64,000 nucleotides of DNA from Draconibacterium mangrovi_A (lineage in GTDB: Bacteria > Bacteroidota > Bacteroidia > Bacteroidales > Prolixibacteraceae): the NCBI RefSeq assembly GCF_037646455.1, contig NZ_JBBIXN010000005.1, positions 1 to 64,000 of the forward strand, in the 5' to 3' direction. Below, piece after piece: positions 8,665-16,950 of this stretch. A model generated the notes under the pieces. That model saw nothing but the letters and a program-made list of their open reading frames with translations. It did no database searches and was not told where the DNA came from. Each line of letters starts with the position of its first letter. The stretch's first letter is position 1. A program made the translations under genes and the position numbers.

Positions 8665-8685
8665 TCTTAATCTAATAGCTAATTT
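8665..8685 (+). repeat. 21-bp direct repeat, copy 2
   Basis: Exact copy of 7564-7584, starting 22 bp after the stop of the 8286-8642 membrane-protein gene. The similarity runs past the exact match into the downstream sequence. Confidence 0.7.
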
Positions 8686-8812
8686 AATATTCCATTATTT
8701 CCCGGTTAATAAAACCACACCTCATAAAAACCGTATAAATTAACAGCTACAGGTATCACAGGATATTGTAGACAGTTTTTTCATAGAATAACTTATTTGG
8801 GTTAAGTTATGT

Positions 8813-8838
8813 AGCATCCCTACATTAGCAGGGATGCT
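8813..8838 (+). terminator. Hairpin terminator
   Basis: A perfect 9-bp stem AGCATCCCT / AGGGATGCT with an 8-nt loop is followed by TTCTT on the plus strand. It is 170 bp after the small membrane-protein gene and would end that transcript. Confidence 0.6.
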
Positions 8839-9082
8839 TTCTTGTGAGTCCCATCATTTTGCCCATATGAGCAAATAAATTGGGAGAACTGCTTCTTGTA
8901 TTGGATAATGCTTTATTCTTTGATTACTTCTTAAGTGATTCCATCGATGGAAATGATATAAATAGGATGCGTATTACAGGTTAACAGTGATTTTCCAACA
9001 TCAAAAAACAGCTAGCATTTTGTTGCCATTATAATAGCTTTATTGTTATTCATGGGAAGGATTATTTCGCTGGCTCATTCAA

Positions 9083-9247
9083 ATAACTTTTTTAGTTATA
9101 ATTCTGAATAGAAATAACTATTTTAATTATTCTCCAGTAGATCAATAACTATTTTGATTAGTCAATTCTACAGACGAGAACTAGAAAATAACGAAGAAAG
9201 TTATTCTGCTTGCTATCCTTGGAACCACAAATAACTTTTTTAATTAT
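9083..9247. repeat. Iterated 17-bp palindromic motif, cluster 1 (five copies)
   Basis: Motif ATAACT-N5-AGTTAT, with an inner spacer that is mostly T. Copies: 9083-9099 (perfect dyad), 9114-9130, 9145-9161, 9188-9204 (A-rich spacer, so read in the opposite orientation) and 9231-9247. Start-to-start spacings are 31, 31, 43 and 43 bp, close to whole turns of B-DNA (3, 3, 4, 4). This is what an array of dimer-binding operators or replication iterons looks like. The binding protein is not identified. Confidence 0.7.
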
Positions 9248-9651
9248 ACTCTGGCTTTAAAACAAAAGAATCCCCTAGCGAATTCTTGCAACGAAACTCG
9301 ATCTTCATTTAAAACTTAGCTTATACTGCGCTGTACGTCAGGCAATCGCCCTACACCCACATGGAAACCAAAGAACCTGTTAATTCAGGACACCATTACC
9401 CCTGTGTTATGTTTCCACCCGCTGCTTTCGCTTATAGTTTCTTTTGGCTTATCGGAGAAAACCTCCTCGCTTATATCTTTTCCCATTATTTCAGGGAAGC
9501 AACTCCTAATCCGACTTCTAACCTGCTTGTTATTCCTTCTGAAGAATTCTGTCCGCAGGTGAACATTCAAATACCTCTGAATGAGCCATTACAAAAATAC
9601 AAAATATATCTCTGTAAATACAAGATAATAAGGCATTTGTGAAAATTTAGG

Positions 9652-9733
9652 TTAACATTTTTAGTTAGCGGAAATTAACTTTTTTGATTAGTTTGTTGTT
9701 CGATGAATACTAGGAAATAACCAGAAAAGTTAT
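9652..9733. repeat. Iterated 17-bp palindromic motif, cluster 2 (three copies)
   Basis: Three further copies of the same 6-5-6 dyad: 9652-9668 (TTAACA/AGTTAG), 9675-9691 (TTAACT/GATTAG) and 9717-9733 (ATAACC/AGTTAT). They are more diverged than cluster 1, with start spacings of 23 and 42 bp. Both clusters sit in the same gene-poor region about 400 bp apart. Confidence 0.55.
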
Positions 9734-9932
9734 ATCATCACTTATCCTCAAGAATATCATTAATGATGTCATAAATCTTATTGTATTAAAACGAACATTA
9801 TCTGGTTATAGTTTAGCCCGAAGAATAAGCAGTAGTCTTGCTTTTGAATAACCAGCCGTAAAAAACACAATAAATTATGAAATCATCTTTTTTTAAGTTT
9901 CATCTTTGTAATTTGTTGAACTTGTGACACAA

Positions 9933-10718
9933 TCAATATTTCACATATTCTCCAGTTTTTCTATTCATTTTTGGAAGTTTTGTCTTTTGATCAATTAAAT
10001 CCTTTGGAATTTTGGATAATTTTCCTTCTGATGAAGTAATCGGCGTATCTCTATTGATTAGAAACGTACTATATGTTGGTGTTTTGTAGTAATCTCCATT
10101 CCATTCGTAAATGAAATGATACTTAATATATATCGCCTTTTTCATGCCAACAAAATCACGAAAATATTCCTCGTATTCTGCCTTCACTTCCTTGGTCGCT
10201 CCAATTTCATGGAACCGATCGATAAATGCATTATGGTGAAATTCAGCATTTACTCCATTAGGCAGGGTAAGAAAACGATTAACTACTTTGGTGTATACCA
10301 TTGGAGAACTATTTTCATCAATAATCAAAGCAAGGTTATAACAGTAATCATTTCCTGAATTTCTAACCAAAATATCGAATGTAGCATCTTCTTTTTTACT
10401 AAAATCTAATTGCACTTTTATTACATCAATTTTTGGCATTAACAGAGTGCGGAAGTTCTCTTCACTTTTATCGAGTAATTGTTTCGATAAATCTGCGTTT
10501 TCTCCGGTTACTTTCATTATGTCAGTTTGAAAAGTATCAGCTTGTTGTTTTACCTCTTCTGCTAAATCGTAATTCGCCTGAGATAGATTAGATATTGAGT
10601 CAAGTAAATTTTCGGACTTTGAATTTTGCAAATAGCTTCCAATTGATGTGAAGATTATTCCTAGAAGAGTTAAAGCAATCCCAATGACAGTAAAGGTAAG
10701 TGGATCCATTTTTTTCAT
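9933..10718 (-). CDS. Membrane-anchored protein with coiled coil, unknown function
   Basis: With the start at MKKMDPLTF this is 261 aa. A longer frame runs upstream to 10826, but its extra 36 residues are low-complexity, and the internal ATG gives a clean N-terminal anchor (FTVIGIALTLLGIIFTSIGSY). A Gln/Glu-rich coiled-coil stretch (about 30-80) follows, then a globular beta-rich domain with MPKIDVIKVQLDF. Topology would be one membrane pass with the rest in one compartment. It stands alone, on the strand opposite its right-hand neighbour. I cannot assign a family. Confidence 0.6.
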   Translation of the reverse strand: MKKMDPLTFTVIGIALTLLGIIFTSIGSYLQNSKSENLLDSISNLSQANYDLAEEVKQQADTFQTDIMKVTGENADLSKQLLDKSEENFRTLLMPKIDVIKVQLDFSKKEDATFDILVRNSGNDYCYNLALIIDENSSPMVYTKVVNRFLTLPNGVNAEFHHNAFIDRFHEIGATKEVKAEYEEYFRDFVGMKKAIYIKYHFIYEWNGDYYKTPTYSTFLINRDTPITSSEGKLSKIPKDLIDQKTKLPKMNRKTGEYVKY

Positions 10719-10988
10719 AGTTAGTCGATTTCCTGCGGTAAAGTTAACAATAATATAAAAGAATATGTAACTGGCTTTTTGCTGGCATTTTAAAATAAAA
10801 TTTTGAAAAATGGGCGTAACCGACACTGGAAACTAATTGAATATAAAATTATTTAAGGAGATTTTTGAAAATTGTTATGTATGTAAGAAGTAAGGGTACT
10901 TCACCCCACAACCCCCACTAGACCTCAGCATCCGGACCATACCCCCGGGTGTTCAAATCATTCATTAACAATTTAAAATCTTAAAATC

Positions 10989-11372
10989 ATGGTAACAGTA
11001 AAAGAGTATGCCATAAGGCAACGTAAAGATGGAACAGCTTTCATCGCACTTATCCTCCAGGGAGGTTTGTCTCTGGTTCAATCCAAAGAGTCAGGTAATT
11101 ATTATGCGACGGTGAAACAGTGTTCTATTCCATCAACTTTCGATGAAGAAACAGCCAAACAGATGATTGGTGAACGTGTTCCCGGATCGGTAGTGAGGAA
11201 ACAATGTGAAACCTATGAATGGACCAACAAGGAAACCGGCGAAGTGTTGGAATTATCCCATCGCTGGGTGTATCTACCTGAAGGAGAGACACTTGAAAAT
11301 GCCATCTTTGAAGGCGAACCGGAAGTTGCATTGGCTGACAAAAAGCCAAATACACTTTTGGTCCACAGGTAG
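10989..11372 (+). CDS. Conserved mobile-element protein of unknown function
   Basis: A soluble 127-aa protein beginning MVTVKEYAIRQRKDGTAFIALILQGG. It looks like the small, well-conserved cytoplasmic proteins found on Bacteroidota mobile islands, though I cannot name a domain. A WTNKETGEVLELSHRWVYLP segment suggests a compact beta-rich fold. It is preceded by AT-rich DNA typical of Bacteroidota start regions and followed within 8 bp by a strong hairpin terminator, so it is probably a single-gene transcript. Confidence 0.65.
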   Translation: MVTVKEYAIRQRKDGTAFIALILQGGLSLVQSKESGNYYATVKQCSIPSTFDEETAKQMIGERVPGSVVRKQCETYEWTNKETGEVLELSHRWVYLPEGETLENAIFEGEPEVALADKKPNTLLVHR

Positions 11373-11379
11373 TTGGAAG

Positions 11380-11417
11380 AAAGGAAGATCAGCCAGTTGG
11401 TTGGTCTTTCCTTTTTT
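11380..11417 (+). terminator. Strong hairpin terminator, shared by convergent genes
   Basis: A long stem (AAAGGAAGATCAGCCA against TGGTTGGTCTTTCCTT, with G-U pairs) is followed by a T run on the plus strand. It ends the 10989-11372 transcript. The minus-strand HU gene ends 22 bp further on, so the hairpin may serve both directions. Confidence 0.75.
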
Positions 11418-11439
11418 CATATAGAGCATATAGATGAAA

Positions 11440-11736
11440 TTAAGTATTCTCAAGAACAGCAGCAGCTTTTACTTTTTCAACAAAGTCCTTTGATGGTTTG
11501 AATGAGGGAATATTATGTGCTGGTACAACAACTGACGTGTTTTTAGAAATGTTTCTGGCAATCTTTTCTGCCCTGTGCTTAATCTCAAAAGTGCCAAATC
11601 CTCTTAAATATACACTTTCACCAGCAATCAATGATCCACTCACAGTTTTCATGATTGCCTCCACAGTTTTCATAACAGTTACTCTATCAACACCCGTTTT
11701 CTCAGAAATCTCATTTACAAGTTCAGCTTTTGTCAT
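11440..11736 (-). CDS. HU/IHF-family DNA-bending protein
   Basis: A 98-aa nucleoid-type protein with the standard layout: N-terminal helices (MTKAELVNEISEKTGVDR), GESVYLRGFGTFEIKHR in the beta region, the DNA-intercalating arm with VPAHNIPSFKPSKDF, and a C-terminal helix. The arm contains the conserved Pro. Members dimerise and bend DNA. Integrases of the IntDOT type need a host or element bending protein, so an HU encoded on the element may assist recombination; that link is inference. It is convergent with the 10989-11372 gene. Confidence 0.9.
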   Translation of the reverse strand: MTKAELVNEISEKTGVDRVTVMKTVEAIMKTVSGSLIAGESVYLRGFGTFEIKHRAEKIARNISKNTSVVVPAHNIPSFKPSKDFVEKVKAAAVLENT

Positions 11737-11984
11737 GGTAGTAATTTTATTAGTTCTAGCCCTAAATTATGGAATGGAGTATCATCAAGCGTCACTCAAA
11801 TGTATCGAAAAGTTTCTGGAAAATAAAATATCCCTCTAATTTATAATGAGTTACAATTAAAATTACATGAGTTCAACATTGCAATCATACATCAGATACA
11901 AACAGGTTTTCTACTGGATTTTTACAAGTTTTTTGAGAAGGCATTTCCTGTTGATGCATGTATAAAAAATGCCACTGAAAAAAT

Positions 11985-12010
11985 GAAAAGGGCAAACCAT
12001 TTGGTTGCCC
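11985..12010 (-). terminator. Hairpin terminator after the CHRD gene
   Basis: Stem GGGCAAACCA / TTGGTTGCCC with one bulge, followed on the minus strand by CTTTTCATTTTTT. It lies 24 bp past the stop of the CHRD lipoprotein gene. Confidence 0.7.
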
Positions 12011-12033
12011 TTTGCTATTGAATCCTAAAACTT

Positions 12034-12573
12034 TTATTTGTTTGATTGAGGCATATTTCCTTTAATCTGACCTCTAATTTCGCCACCAGGATTCTGAACA
12101 GTGTGAACATTGACATAAGCACCATCTGCATAAAATGCTTCAATAAGATCCATCAAAGAGTGCCCAGCAAGTGCTCCAACTAAATCAGCATTTGTAATTG
12201 TACCTTCCGCTAATACTCCCTCAAAAATACCTTCAATTAATTCAGGTCCGTATAGCCATGCGACAACTCCTCCATTTTGACCTTCCATTGCCAAATGGAT
12301 ATGTGCCATTCGTACATTCTCTATGCTGTCTGCAATCAATTTGTAGGATAATTCTGTACCGTCCTTGCTGAGTTGAAAAATGGCTTGCCCAGAAGCTGAG
12401 GTCCATACTGCAGGTACTTCATTATCGCCAGATAAGTGTGCTCTGAAATTCAATACTTTCATTGCACTTTTAGTAGTTAATTCCTGTTCCGTCTCAGATA
12501 CAAGATCAGTTTTCTCACACGCTGCGAAAGCGAAAATACTAAGTAACACCATGAATAATAATAGCTTTCTCAT
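12034..12573 (-). CDS. CHRD-domain lipoprotein
   Basis: A 179-aa exported protein. The N-terminus (MRKLLLFMVLLSIFAFAAC) is a lipoprotein signal with Cys near residue 19. Residues about 42-170 are a CHRD (chordin-type) domain: FRAHLSGDNEVPAVWTSASG, AHIHLAMEGQNGGVVAWLYG and VNVHTVQNPGGEIRGQI are the usual blocks with conserved His residues. CHRD proteins are beta-rich, cell-surface or periplasmic, and without an assigned enzymatic activity. It forms its own transcription unit with a terminator behind it. Element-borne. Confidence 0.88.
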   Translation of the reverse strand: MRKLLLFMVLLSIFAFAACEKTDLVSETEQELTTKSAMKVLNFRAHLSGDNEVPAVWTSASGQAIFQLSKDGTELSYKLIADSIENVRMAHIHLAMEGQNGGVVAWLYGPELIEGIFEGVLAEGTITNADLVGALAGHSLMDLIEAFYADGAYVNVHTVQNPGGEIRGQIKGNMPQSNK

Positions 12574-12687
12574 ATTGTTTAATGTTTGATTTGAAACAAG
12601 TTACGAAGTATTCTGATTAAATACTAATTAGTCTTTAATTAATTTTCTTGAATTTGAGATTTCAATACACTGAAAAAATAGCAAATG

Positions 12688-12709
12688 AAGGAGGCTGACT
12701 AGTCTCCTT
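12688..12709 (-). terminator. Short hairpin after the 12710-13762 gene
   Basis: AAGGAG / CTCCTT stem with a 10-nt loop directly after the stop codon of the minus-strand gene. The following T run is weak (TTCATTT), so it may be a partial terminator. Confidence 0.45.
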
Positions 12710-13762
12710 TTATTTAAAATGATTTATATAATTGGATATTTCTTTGATTTCAAAATTAGAAAGTGATTTAAAAATATCTCTGTGAACAGGTAGAATTATG
12801 ATTTCATTTATCTTATTTTCAAATTCATTTGATTCTTCATCGTATCTACTTTCCAAAGCTTCAGTTAATTTTTGTTTTTCATGCTCAGCTATACTGTCAA
12901 TTAAGCTTGCAACAACAAGTTTAGAATAATTACTATTTACTAGGTCTAATCTTTTTGGTACAAAATGCAAATCTTCTAATGGAATAAATGTTTTTAAATC
13001 CTTTTGTTTATTGTAATTATTTCTAATTTCTTTAACAATCTTAGAGTAGCTCAAACTTGTACAATCTATTTCTTCATTAGAATCAGGATATTTTAAGCTA
13101 ACAACCTCATTCATCTCAATAAAAGAATCTGAAAAGATTAATAATACTGAAGCTTCTGCAAATAGTTGTTTTGCTAAGCCATATGCCATTCCTATTTTAT
13201 CTGAATCCGAGTTGCATCTTATAAAAATGAAAGGAAGTAAATGAGTTTTCAATATCGCCTCAGAATTTGAATTAAAATCATTCAATTCATAAGACATAGG
13301 CTTATTGCTTATTGGGATTACACCATTGCGTCCTCCTCTCCCAGTATTAATAATTATTTTAACAATATTGGGACTACTTTCTTTTACAAAGCGTGGTGCT
13401 TCAGGTGAAGAATAAAATCTACAGTTTACCCAAGAATGCTCAATGTTTTGGATTATTAGTACTTGAACACAGAATAAATGTTTTGCCTTAAGTTCATAAT
13501 CCAATGTGGATACTATTAAACCGTTTTTATGCATTTCATTAATAAGTAGCCGCTCACTTCCTTTAACTATCTCTTTTCTCCCTTTATTATATAAGAGGTC
13601 AAAGTCTGATTTTGTAAGCTTTGAATTTCTTGTTTTATGCAACAACCATTCTTTTGCAATAAAATATAAATTCCCTGGATACACATTTTTCAGAAGCTGG
13701 TATGAAATGCTGAGTCTTAATCTATAATAATTAGGATCTTTTGGCGAAAACATAGTATTCAT
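12710..13762 (-). CDS. Unrecognised 350-aa protein paired with a nuclease gene
   Basis: A soluble 350-aa protein, AT-rich and Lys/Asn/Ser-rich, with no signal peptide or membrane segment. I see no Walker motif, HTH or known catalytic signature. Notable stretches are INTGRGGRNGVIPIS (about 140), a hydrophobic LFAEASVLLIFSDSF core (about 205) and a Glu-rich helical C-terminus (about 285-330). It follows the nuclease-like gene by 39 bp on the same strand, so the two are probably co-expressed with the nuclease gene first. The pairing on a mobile island suggests a two-component defence or genome-conflict module, but that is inference from context only. Confidence 0.6.
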   Translation of the reverse strand: MNTMFSPKDPNYYRLRLSISYQLLKNVYPGNLYFIAKEWLLHKTRNSKLTKSDFDLLYNKGRKEIVKGSERLLINEMHKNGLIVSTLDYELKAKHLFCVQVLIIQNIEHSWVNCRFYSSPEAPRFVKESSPNIVKIIINTGRGGRNGVIPISNKPMSYELNDFNSNSEAILKTHLLPFIFIRCNSDSDKIGMAYGLAKQLFAEASVLLIFSDSFIEMNEVVSLKYPDSNEEIDCTSLSYSKIVKEIRNNYNKQKDLKTFIPLEDLHFVPKRLDLVNSNYSKLVVASLIDSIAEHEKQKLTEALESRYDEESNEFENKINEIIILPVHRDIFKSLSNFEIKEISNYINHFK

Positions 13763-13801
13763 AAATAATAGTTAGTACTTCTATTTATATAAGTTATTCT
13801 G

Positions 13802-14698
13802 CTAGTAATCATATGCTTGTAGAATGGTCTCTTTGATATATTTTTCAACTTCAGCATTATATTGATTGTCTTTCACGTGCAGTACAGGATATCCTCCCCA
13901 ACCCTCATTTTTCAACAAGTTCTTGTAGTCTTTATATTCTCCTTTTCTTAAATGTATTGTGAACCGCCTATTATGAGATTCAATCCATATGAGTCCTTTA
14001 CCACTGCTGTAATAAGAAACCATACTGCTTTTTACCCTTTCATCTATATCATCACTAATATCTAAGATCCAATCTCTTAGATTTTTAAGGATATTATTTA
14101 TTCTATCATTTCCTCTATAAAGCACACTTTCTAAGCTAAATTCTTCAGTGGATTCAGTACTCTTTTTTACACTCCTAGATTGAATTCTTGATTGATTAGA
14201 ATAAGTTATTTGTGGTTTTGTAAAATTTAATTGTTCAAAAGAAATTAGGTCACCATAATATGAGTATTTAATTAATTCAACATTTGCATTTATCTGATTA
14301 ATTGCAGAGGTTTCCTTCTGGTCAAAATCTTCAGCAATTATTAATAATCTAGGGGTTGATTTCCAATCAACAGCAGAATTATTTCCTAATTTCTCCCTTA
14401 CAATCATTTCAAAGGTTCTTTTATTCACTTTAAGCCAATCTACATAGAAGAGTCCCTGAATAATGGCACTTAGATCTTTATGCTTTTTATATTCTATAAT
14501 TACAGGTGTTTGGCTTTCATCTATACATAGAGAATCAATTCTTCCATTTGGAATAGGATATTCTGTTTCAAGAAATTCCAATCCAAAGAATTTGCTCATA
14601 TTCTTTTCTACAAGTTCTTGTAACTCCTTTTCTTTATTAAAATGTACTCTTTTTACATTTTCAATTTTTTTATCAAGTAAAATTCTAAACAGAGGCAT
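13802..14698 (-). CDS. PD-(D/E)XK nuclease-like protein with DUF5655-type C-terminus
   Basis: A 298-aa soluble protein. The N-terminal half has a PD-(D/E)XK core in the NucS/DUF91 style: E44 upstream, NGRIDSLCID with D55, then VIIEYKK with E69 and K71, and an Ala-Gln helix (SAIIQGLFYVDWL). The C-terminal half (about 190-295) resembles DUF5655: it begins ILKNLRDWILDISDDI and ends with a GWGGYPVLHVKD segment. Such proteins are often misnamed transporters. The likely role is DNA cleavage or binding, cytoplasmic. First gene of a minus-strand pair with the unknown gene at 12710-13762. Confidence 0.75.
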   Translation of the reverse strand: MPLFRILLDKKIENVKRVHFNKEKELQELVEKNMSKFFGLEFLETEYPIPNGRIDSLCIDESQTPVIIEYKKHKDLSAIIQGLFYVDWLKVNKRTFEMIVREKLGNNSAVDWKSTPRLLIIAEDFDQKETSAINQINANVELIKYSYYGDLISFEQLNFTKPQITYSNQSRIQSRSVKKSTESTEEFSLESVLYRGNDRINNILKNLRDWILDISDDIDERVKSSMVSYYSSGKGLIWIESHNRRFTIHLRKGEYKDYKNLLKNEGWGGYPVLHVKDNQYNAEVEKYIKETILQAYDY

Positions 14699-14846
14699 AG
14701 GCGGTTATATTTTTAATTTGACATTTGGTTTAAGTAGAAACTCCTAAATACTCATTTCATAACTAAGGTACTAAATTTCAATTTCTTAAGAATTATATTT
14801 TTCTATTTATCTCCTTGCAAATATTTAATCATTAACAACTTTTGAT

Positions 14847-15683
14847 ATGGAAATTAGAAAAGCTCAACGTAAGGAAGCTAAGATTAAGCTTGCCTTACAG
14901 GGACCTTCTGGGTCTGGAAAAACCATGTCAGCACTATTGCTGACATCAGGAATCACTGATTGGTCAAAAATTGCTGTCATTGACACAGAGAACCACTCAG
15001 CTGATTTGTACGCTCACTTAGGTCAGTATAACGTACTGCAGCTCACTCAACCTTTCACACCAGAGAGGTATATCAAAGCCATTGAAACCTGCGAAGATGC
15101 GGGTATGGAAGTAATCATCATTGATTCCATTACCCATGAGTGGGACGGAACAGGTGGTGTATTATCTATTCATGGTGCCATGGCAGGTAACAGTTTTACC
15201 AATTGGTCCAAAATTACACCTCGTCACAATGCTTTTGTGCAGAAAATTCTTCAATCCAATTGTCATGTTATTGCCACCATCCGTTCAAAGCAGGACTATG
15301 TATTGTCGGATAAAAACGGCAAGATGGTTCCTGAAAAGGTGGGGCTGAAAGGTGTTACCAGGGATGGGATGGATTATGAATTTACCCTTGTGTTTGAATT
15401 GGATCTGAAACACAATGCAACTGCCTCCAAGGATAGAACCGGAATGTTTGCTGATAAACCACAGTTTGTTATTTCATCCAAAACCGGCGAACGCATTAAA
15501 AGGTGGTGTATGTCTGGTGTTTCTGTGGAAGAAGTGATTGCTTTGATTGGAAAAGCAAACACTGTTGATCAGTTACGTGATATCATCAAACAATTCTCTG
15601 AATTCCGTGCACAAATTGAACCATTAGCCATCGAACGAAAGAATCAAATCATCAGCCCTATCGCTGAAAACATTAACCATTAA
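14847..15683 (+). CDS. RecA-like ATPase, Sak4/AAA_24 type
   Basis: A 278-aa P-loop ATPase with Walker A GPSGSGKT (19-26), Walker B VIIIDS (about 88-93) and a sensor-like HVIATIRSKQDY segment. The layout (short basic N-terminus, ATPase core, helical tail) matches phage and mobile-element RecA-like proteins used for single-strand annealing or recombination (Sak4 group). It is 12 bp ahead of the DUF3871 gene on the same strand; this ATPase-DUF3871 pair is common on Bacteroidota islands. Probably acts in element replication or recombination in the cytoplasm. Confidence 0.82.
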   Translation: MEIRKAQRKEAKIKLALQGPSGSGKTMSALLLTSGITDWSKIAVIDTENHSADLYAHLGQYNVLQLTQPFTPERYIKAIETCEDAGMEVIIIDSITHEWDGTGGVLSIHGAMAGNSFTNWSKITPRHNAFVQKILQSNCHVIATIRSKQDYVLSDKNGKMVPEKVGLKGVTRDGMDYEFTLVFELDLKHNATASKDRTGMFADKPQFVISSKTGERIKRWCMSGVSVEEVIALIGKANTVDQLRDIIKQFSEFRAQIEPLAIERKNQIISPIAENINH

Positions 15684-15695
15684 AAATTTACGAAA

Positions 15696-16679
15696 ATGAA
15701 TTTAGTACCTGTAAACGAAAATCCAGTGGCTGAAGAAGCAGTATTGATCGAAGATCAGACATCATCAGCACAATTTATTGAAGCCAATACAATTCTCATT
15801 CTTCCAAATGAGTTGAAAAATGGCTGTATTATACCGGTGTTTAGTAAGGATAATGAATCGACCATCAGCCATACAGAGTTTGTTGAAGCTACTTTTGAAG
15901 TAACACAGCAATTCTTTCCTCAGGATACCCTGTTGAAACCAAATATTCGTGTATCTCATCCCATTAAAGGCAGAATTCCTGAAGCAATGGGAAAACCCGC
16001 AAAGGAATTATCGGAAGCTGAGAAAACTCTTTATTTTGAACGTATGGCTTTTGTAATTGAAGTGCCGGGTATTGCTGAAGATGTTCATGGAAATACACTT
16101 TCATTATCTGTTGGTGGTGTTCGGGCCTACAATCACGAAAATCTTTACAACAAAAAGAGTGAGGAGAAATTCAAAGTGTTTGTTGGCTTCAAGAATCGAG
16201 TGTGTACGAATTTAAGTGTTTTCACTGATGGCGCTTATCAAGAAATAAAGGTGAGGTCAATAAATGAACTTGCGATGTCCATCTACAGGATGCTGAGTGA
16301 ATTTGAACCTGCAAGAATGCTGCAAATATTGCGGAGTTTTGGAAATTATGAACTCCCGGAACACCTGTTTGCTCAATTGCTTGGTAAAGCAAGAATGTAT
16401 CAATATCTGCCAGCCAAACAAAAGAAAGCCCTTCAAGCATTTCCTCTTGGTGATGCGCAGGTGGGGGCTATTGCCCGTGAGTATTACAACGATGAATCCT
16501 TCAACCGGCGGAGTGATGGAAGTATTGATCTTTGGAGACTGTACAACCTTTTCACCGGTGCAAACAAATCAAGCTATATAGACACTTTCCTTGACAGAGG
16601 TGCTGGTTGCTTTTCTTTTACACAGTTTCTGGCCGAACAGCTTGAAAGTGGTTCTGATTCTTGGTATCTGGGGAACTGA
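15696..16679 (+). CDS. DUF3871-family mobile-element protein
   Basis: A 327-aa soluble protein. It matches the Bacteroidota DUF3871 family as I recall it: VSHPIKGRIPEAMGKPAKEL in the first third, a FERMAFVIEVP segment, VGFKNRVCTNLSVFTDG in the middle, and a helical C-terminus ending in FLAEQLESG. No catalytic motif is visible. Family members occur next to RecA-like ATPases on integrative elements, as here (12 bp spacing). The role is unknown, perhaps DNA processing. The ATG at 15696 fits the operon spacing. Confidence 0.8.
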   Translation: MNLVPVNENPVAEEAVLIEDQTSSAQFIEANTILILPNELKNGCIIPVFSKDNESTISHTEFVEATFEVTQQFFPQDTLLKPNIRVSHPIKGRIPEAMGKPAKELSEAEKTLYFERMAFVIEVPGIAEDVHGNTLSLSVGGVRAYNHENLYNKKSEEKFKVFVGFKNRVCTNLSVFTDGAYQEIKVRSINELAMSIYRMLSEFEPARMLQILRSFGNYELPEHLFAQLLGKARMYQYLPAKQKKALQAFPLGDAQVGAIAREYYNDESFNRRSDGSIDLWRLYNLFTGANKSSYIDTFLDRGAGCFSFTQFLAEQLESGSDSWYLGN

Positions 16680-16680
16680 T

Positions 16681-16950
16681 ATGACAACAATGAATGAAAA
16701 AGAAGCTCGGGAGTATATTTCCGAGCTTTTTAGTATTGTTGGAACAAACAGTGTTCTTGTTGTATTGCCCAGAGGAAAATTGAAGCGATTGTATTGTCCT
16801 TTTTGGGTGATAGCGAAGGTGGATGTTCCACCGCTGGAGAAGGGGAAAGAGTACACTGTTGAAGCTGTAAAAATGACTCTTCATCTTCAGGATGTTTTCA
16901 TTATCGATGGTAAGGCCTATTTGGTGTGGTATTTTGCTGTGAAGGTTTGA
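16681..16950 (+). CDS. Small conserved protein at the end of the ATPase-DUF3871 operon
   Basis: The stop of the DUF3871 gene is followed after one base by ATG (MTTMNEKEAREYI), giving 89 aa; a second ATG at 16690 is equally possible. A longer frame exists upstream from 16591 but would overlap the DUF3871 gene by about 90 bp in another frame and has no support. The protein is soluble, with LYCPFWVIAKVDVPPLEKGK in the middle and an aromatic C-terminus. Third gene of the plus-strand operon; function unknown. Confidence 0.65.
   Translation: MTTMNEKEAREYISELFSIVGTNSVLVVLPRGKLKRLYCPFWVIAKVDVPPLEKGKEYTVEAVKMTLHLQDVFIIDGKAYLVWYFAVKV

Larger units (their letters stand above)
8643..9932. other. Long gene-poor region with terminator and iterated palindromes
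   Basis: Nearly 1.3 kb with no confident gene. It contains a 21-bp repeat copy (8665-8685), a hairpin terminator (8813-8838), a 14-bp perfect palindrome TTCCATCGATGGAA (8939-8952) and two clusters of a 17-bp palindromic motif (9083-9247 and 9652-9733). Between the clusters are two overlapping frames on opposite strands (9361-9642 plus; 9385-9570 minus, TTG start, ending in GWKHNTGVMVS). Neither can be preferred on sequence alone, and the stretch may be a decayed gene. The layout resembles a control or replication region. Confidence 0.45.

Noticed and set aside
9361..9642. 93-aa plus-strand frame between the palindrome clusters
   Set aside because: Aromatic and Pro-rich without a recognisable fold, and overlapped by a minus-strand frame of more protein-like composition. 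Not called as a gene; described within the gene-poor region instead.
10719..10826. N-terminal extension of the 9933-10718 protein
   Set aside because: The 36 extra residues are low-complexity and the internal ATG gives a clean membrane anchor at the very start.
16591..16680. Longer N-terminus for the 16681-16950 gene
   Set aside because: It would overlap the DUF3871 coding region by about 90 bp in another frame, and the ATG one base after that stop fits operon spacing.
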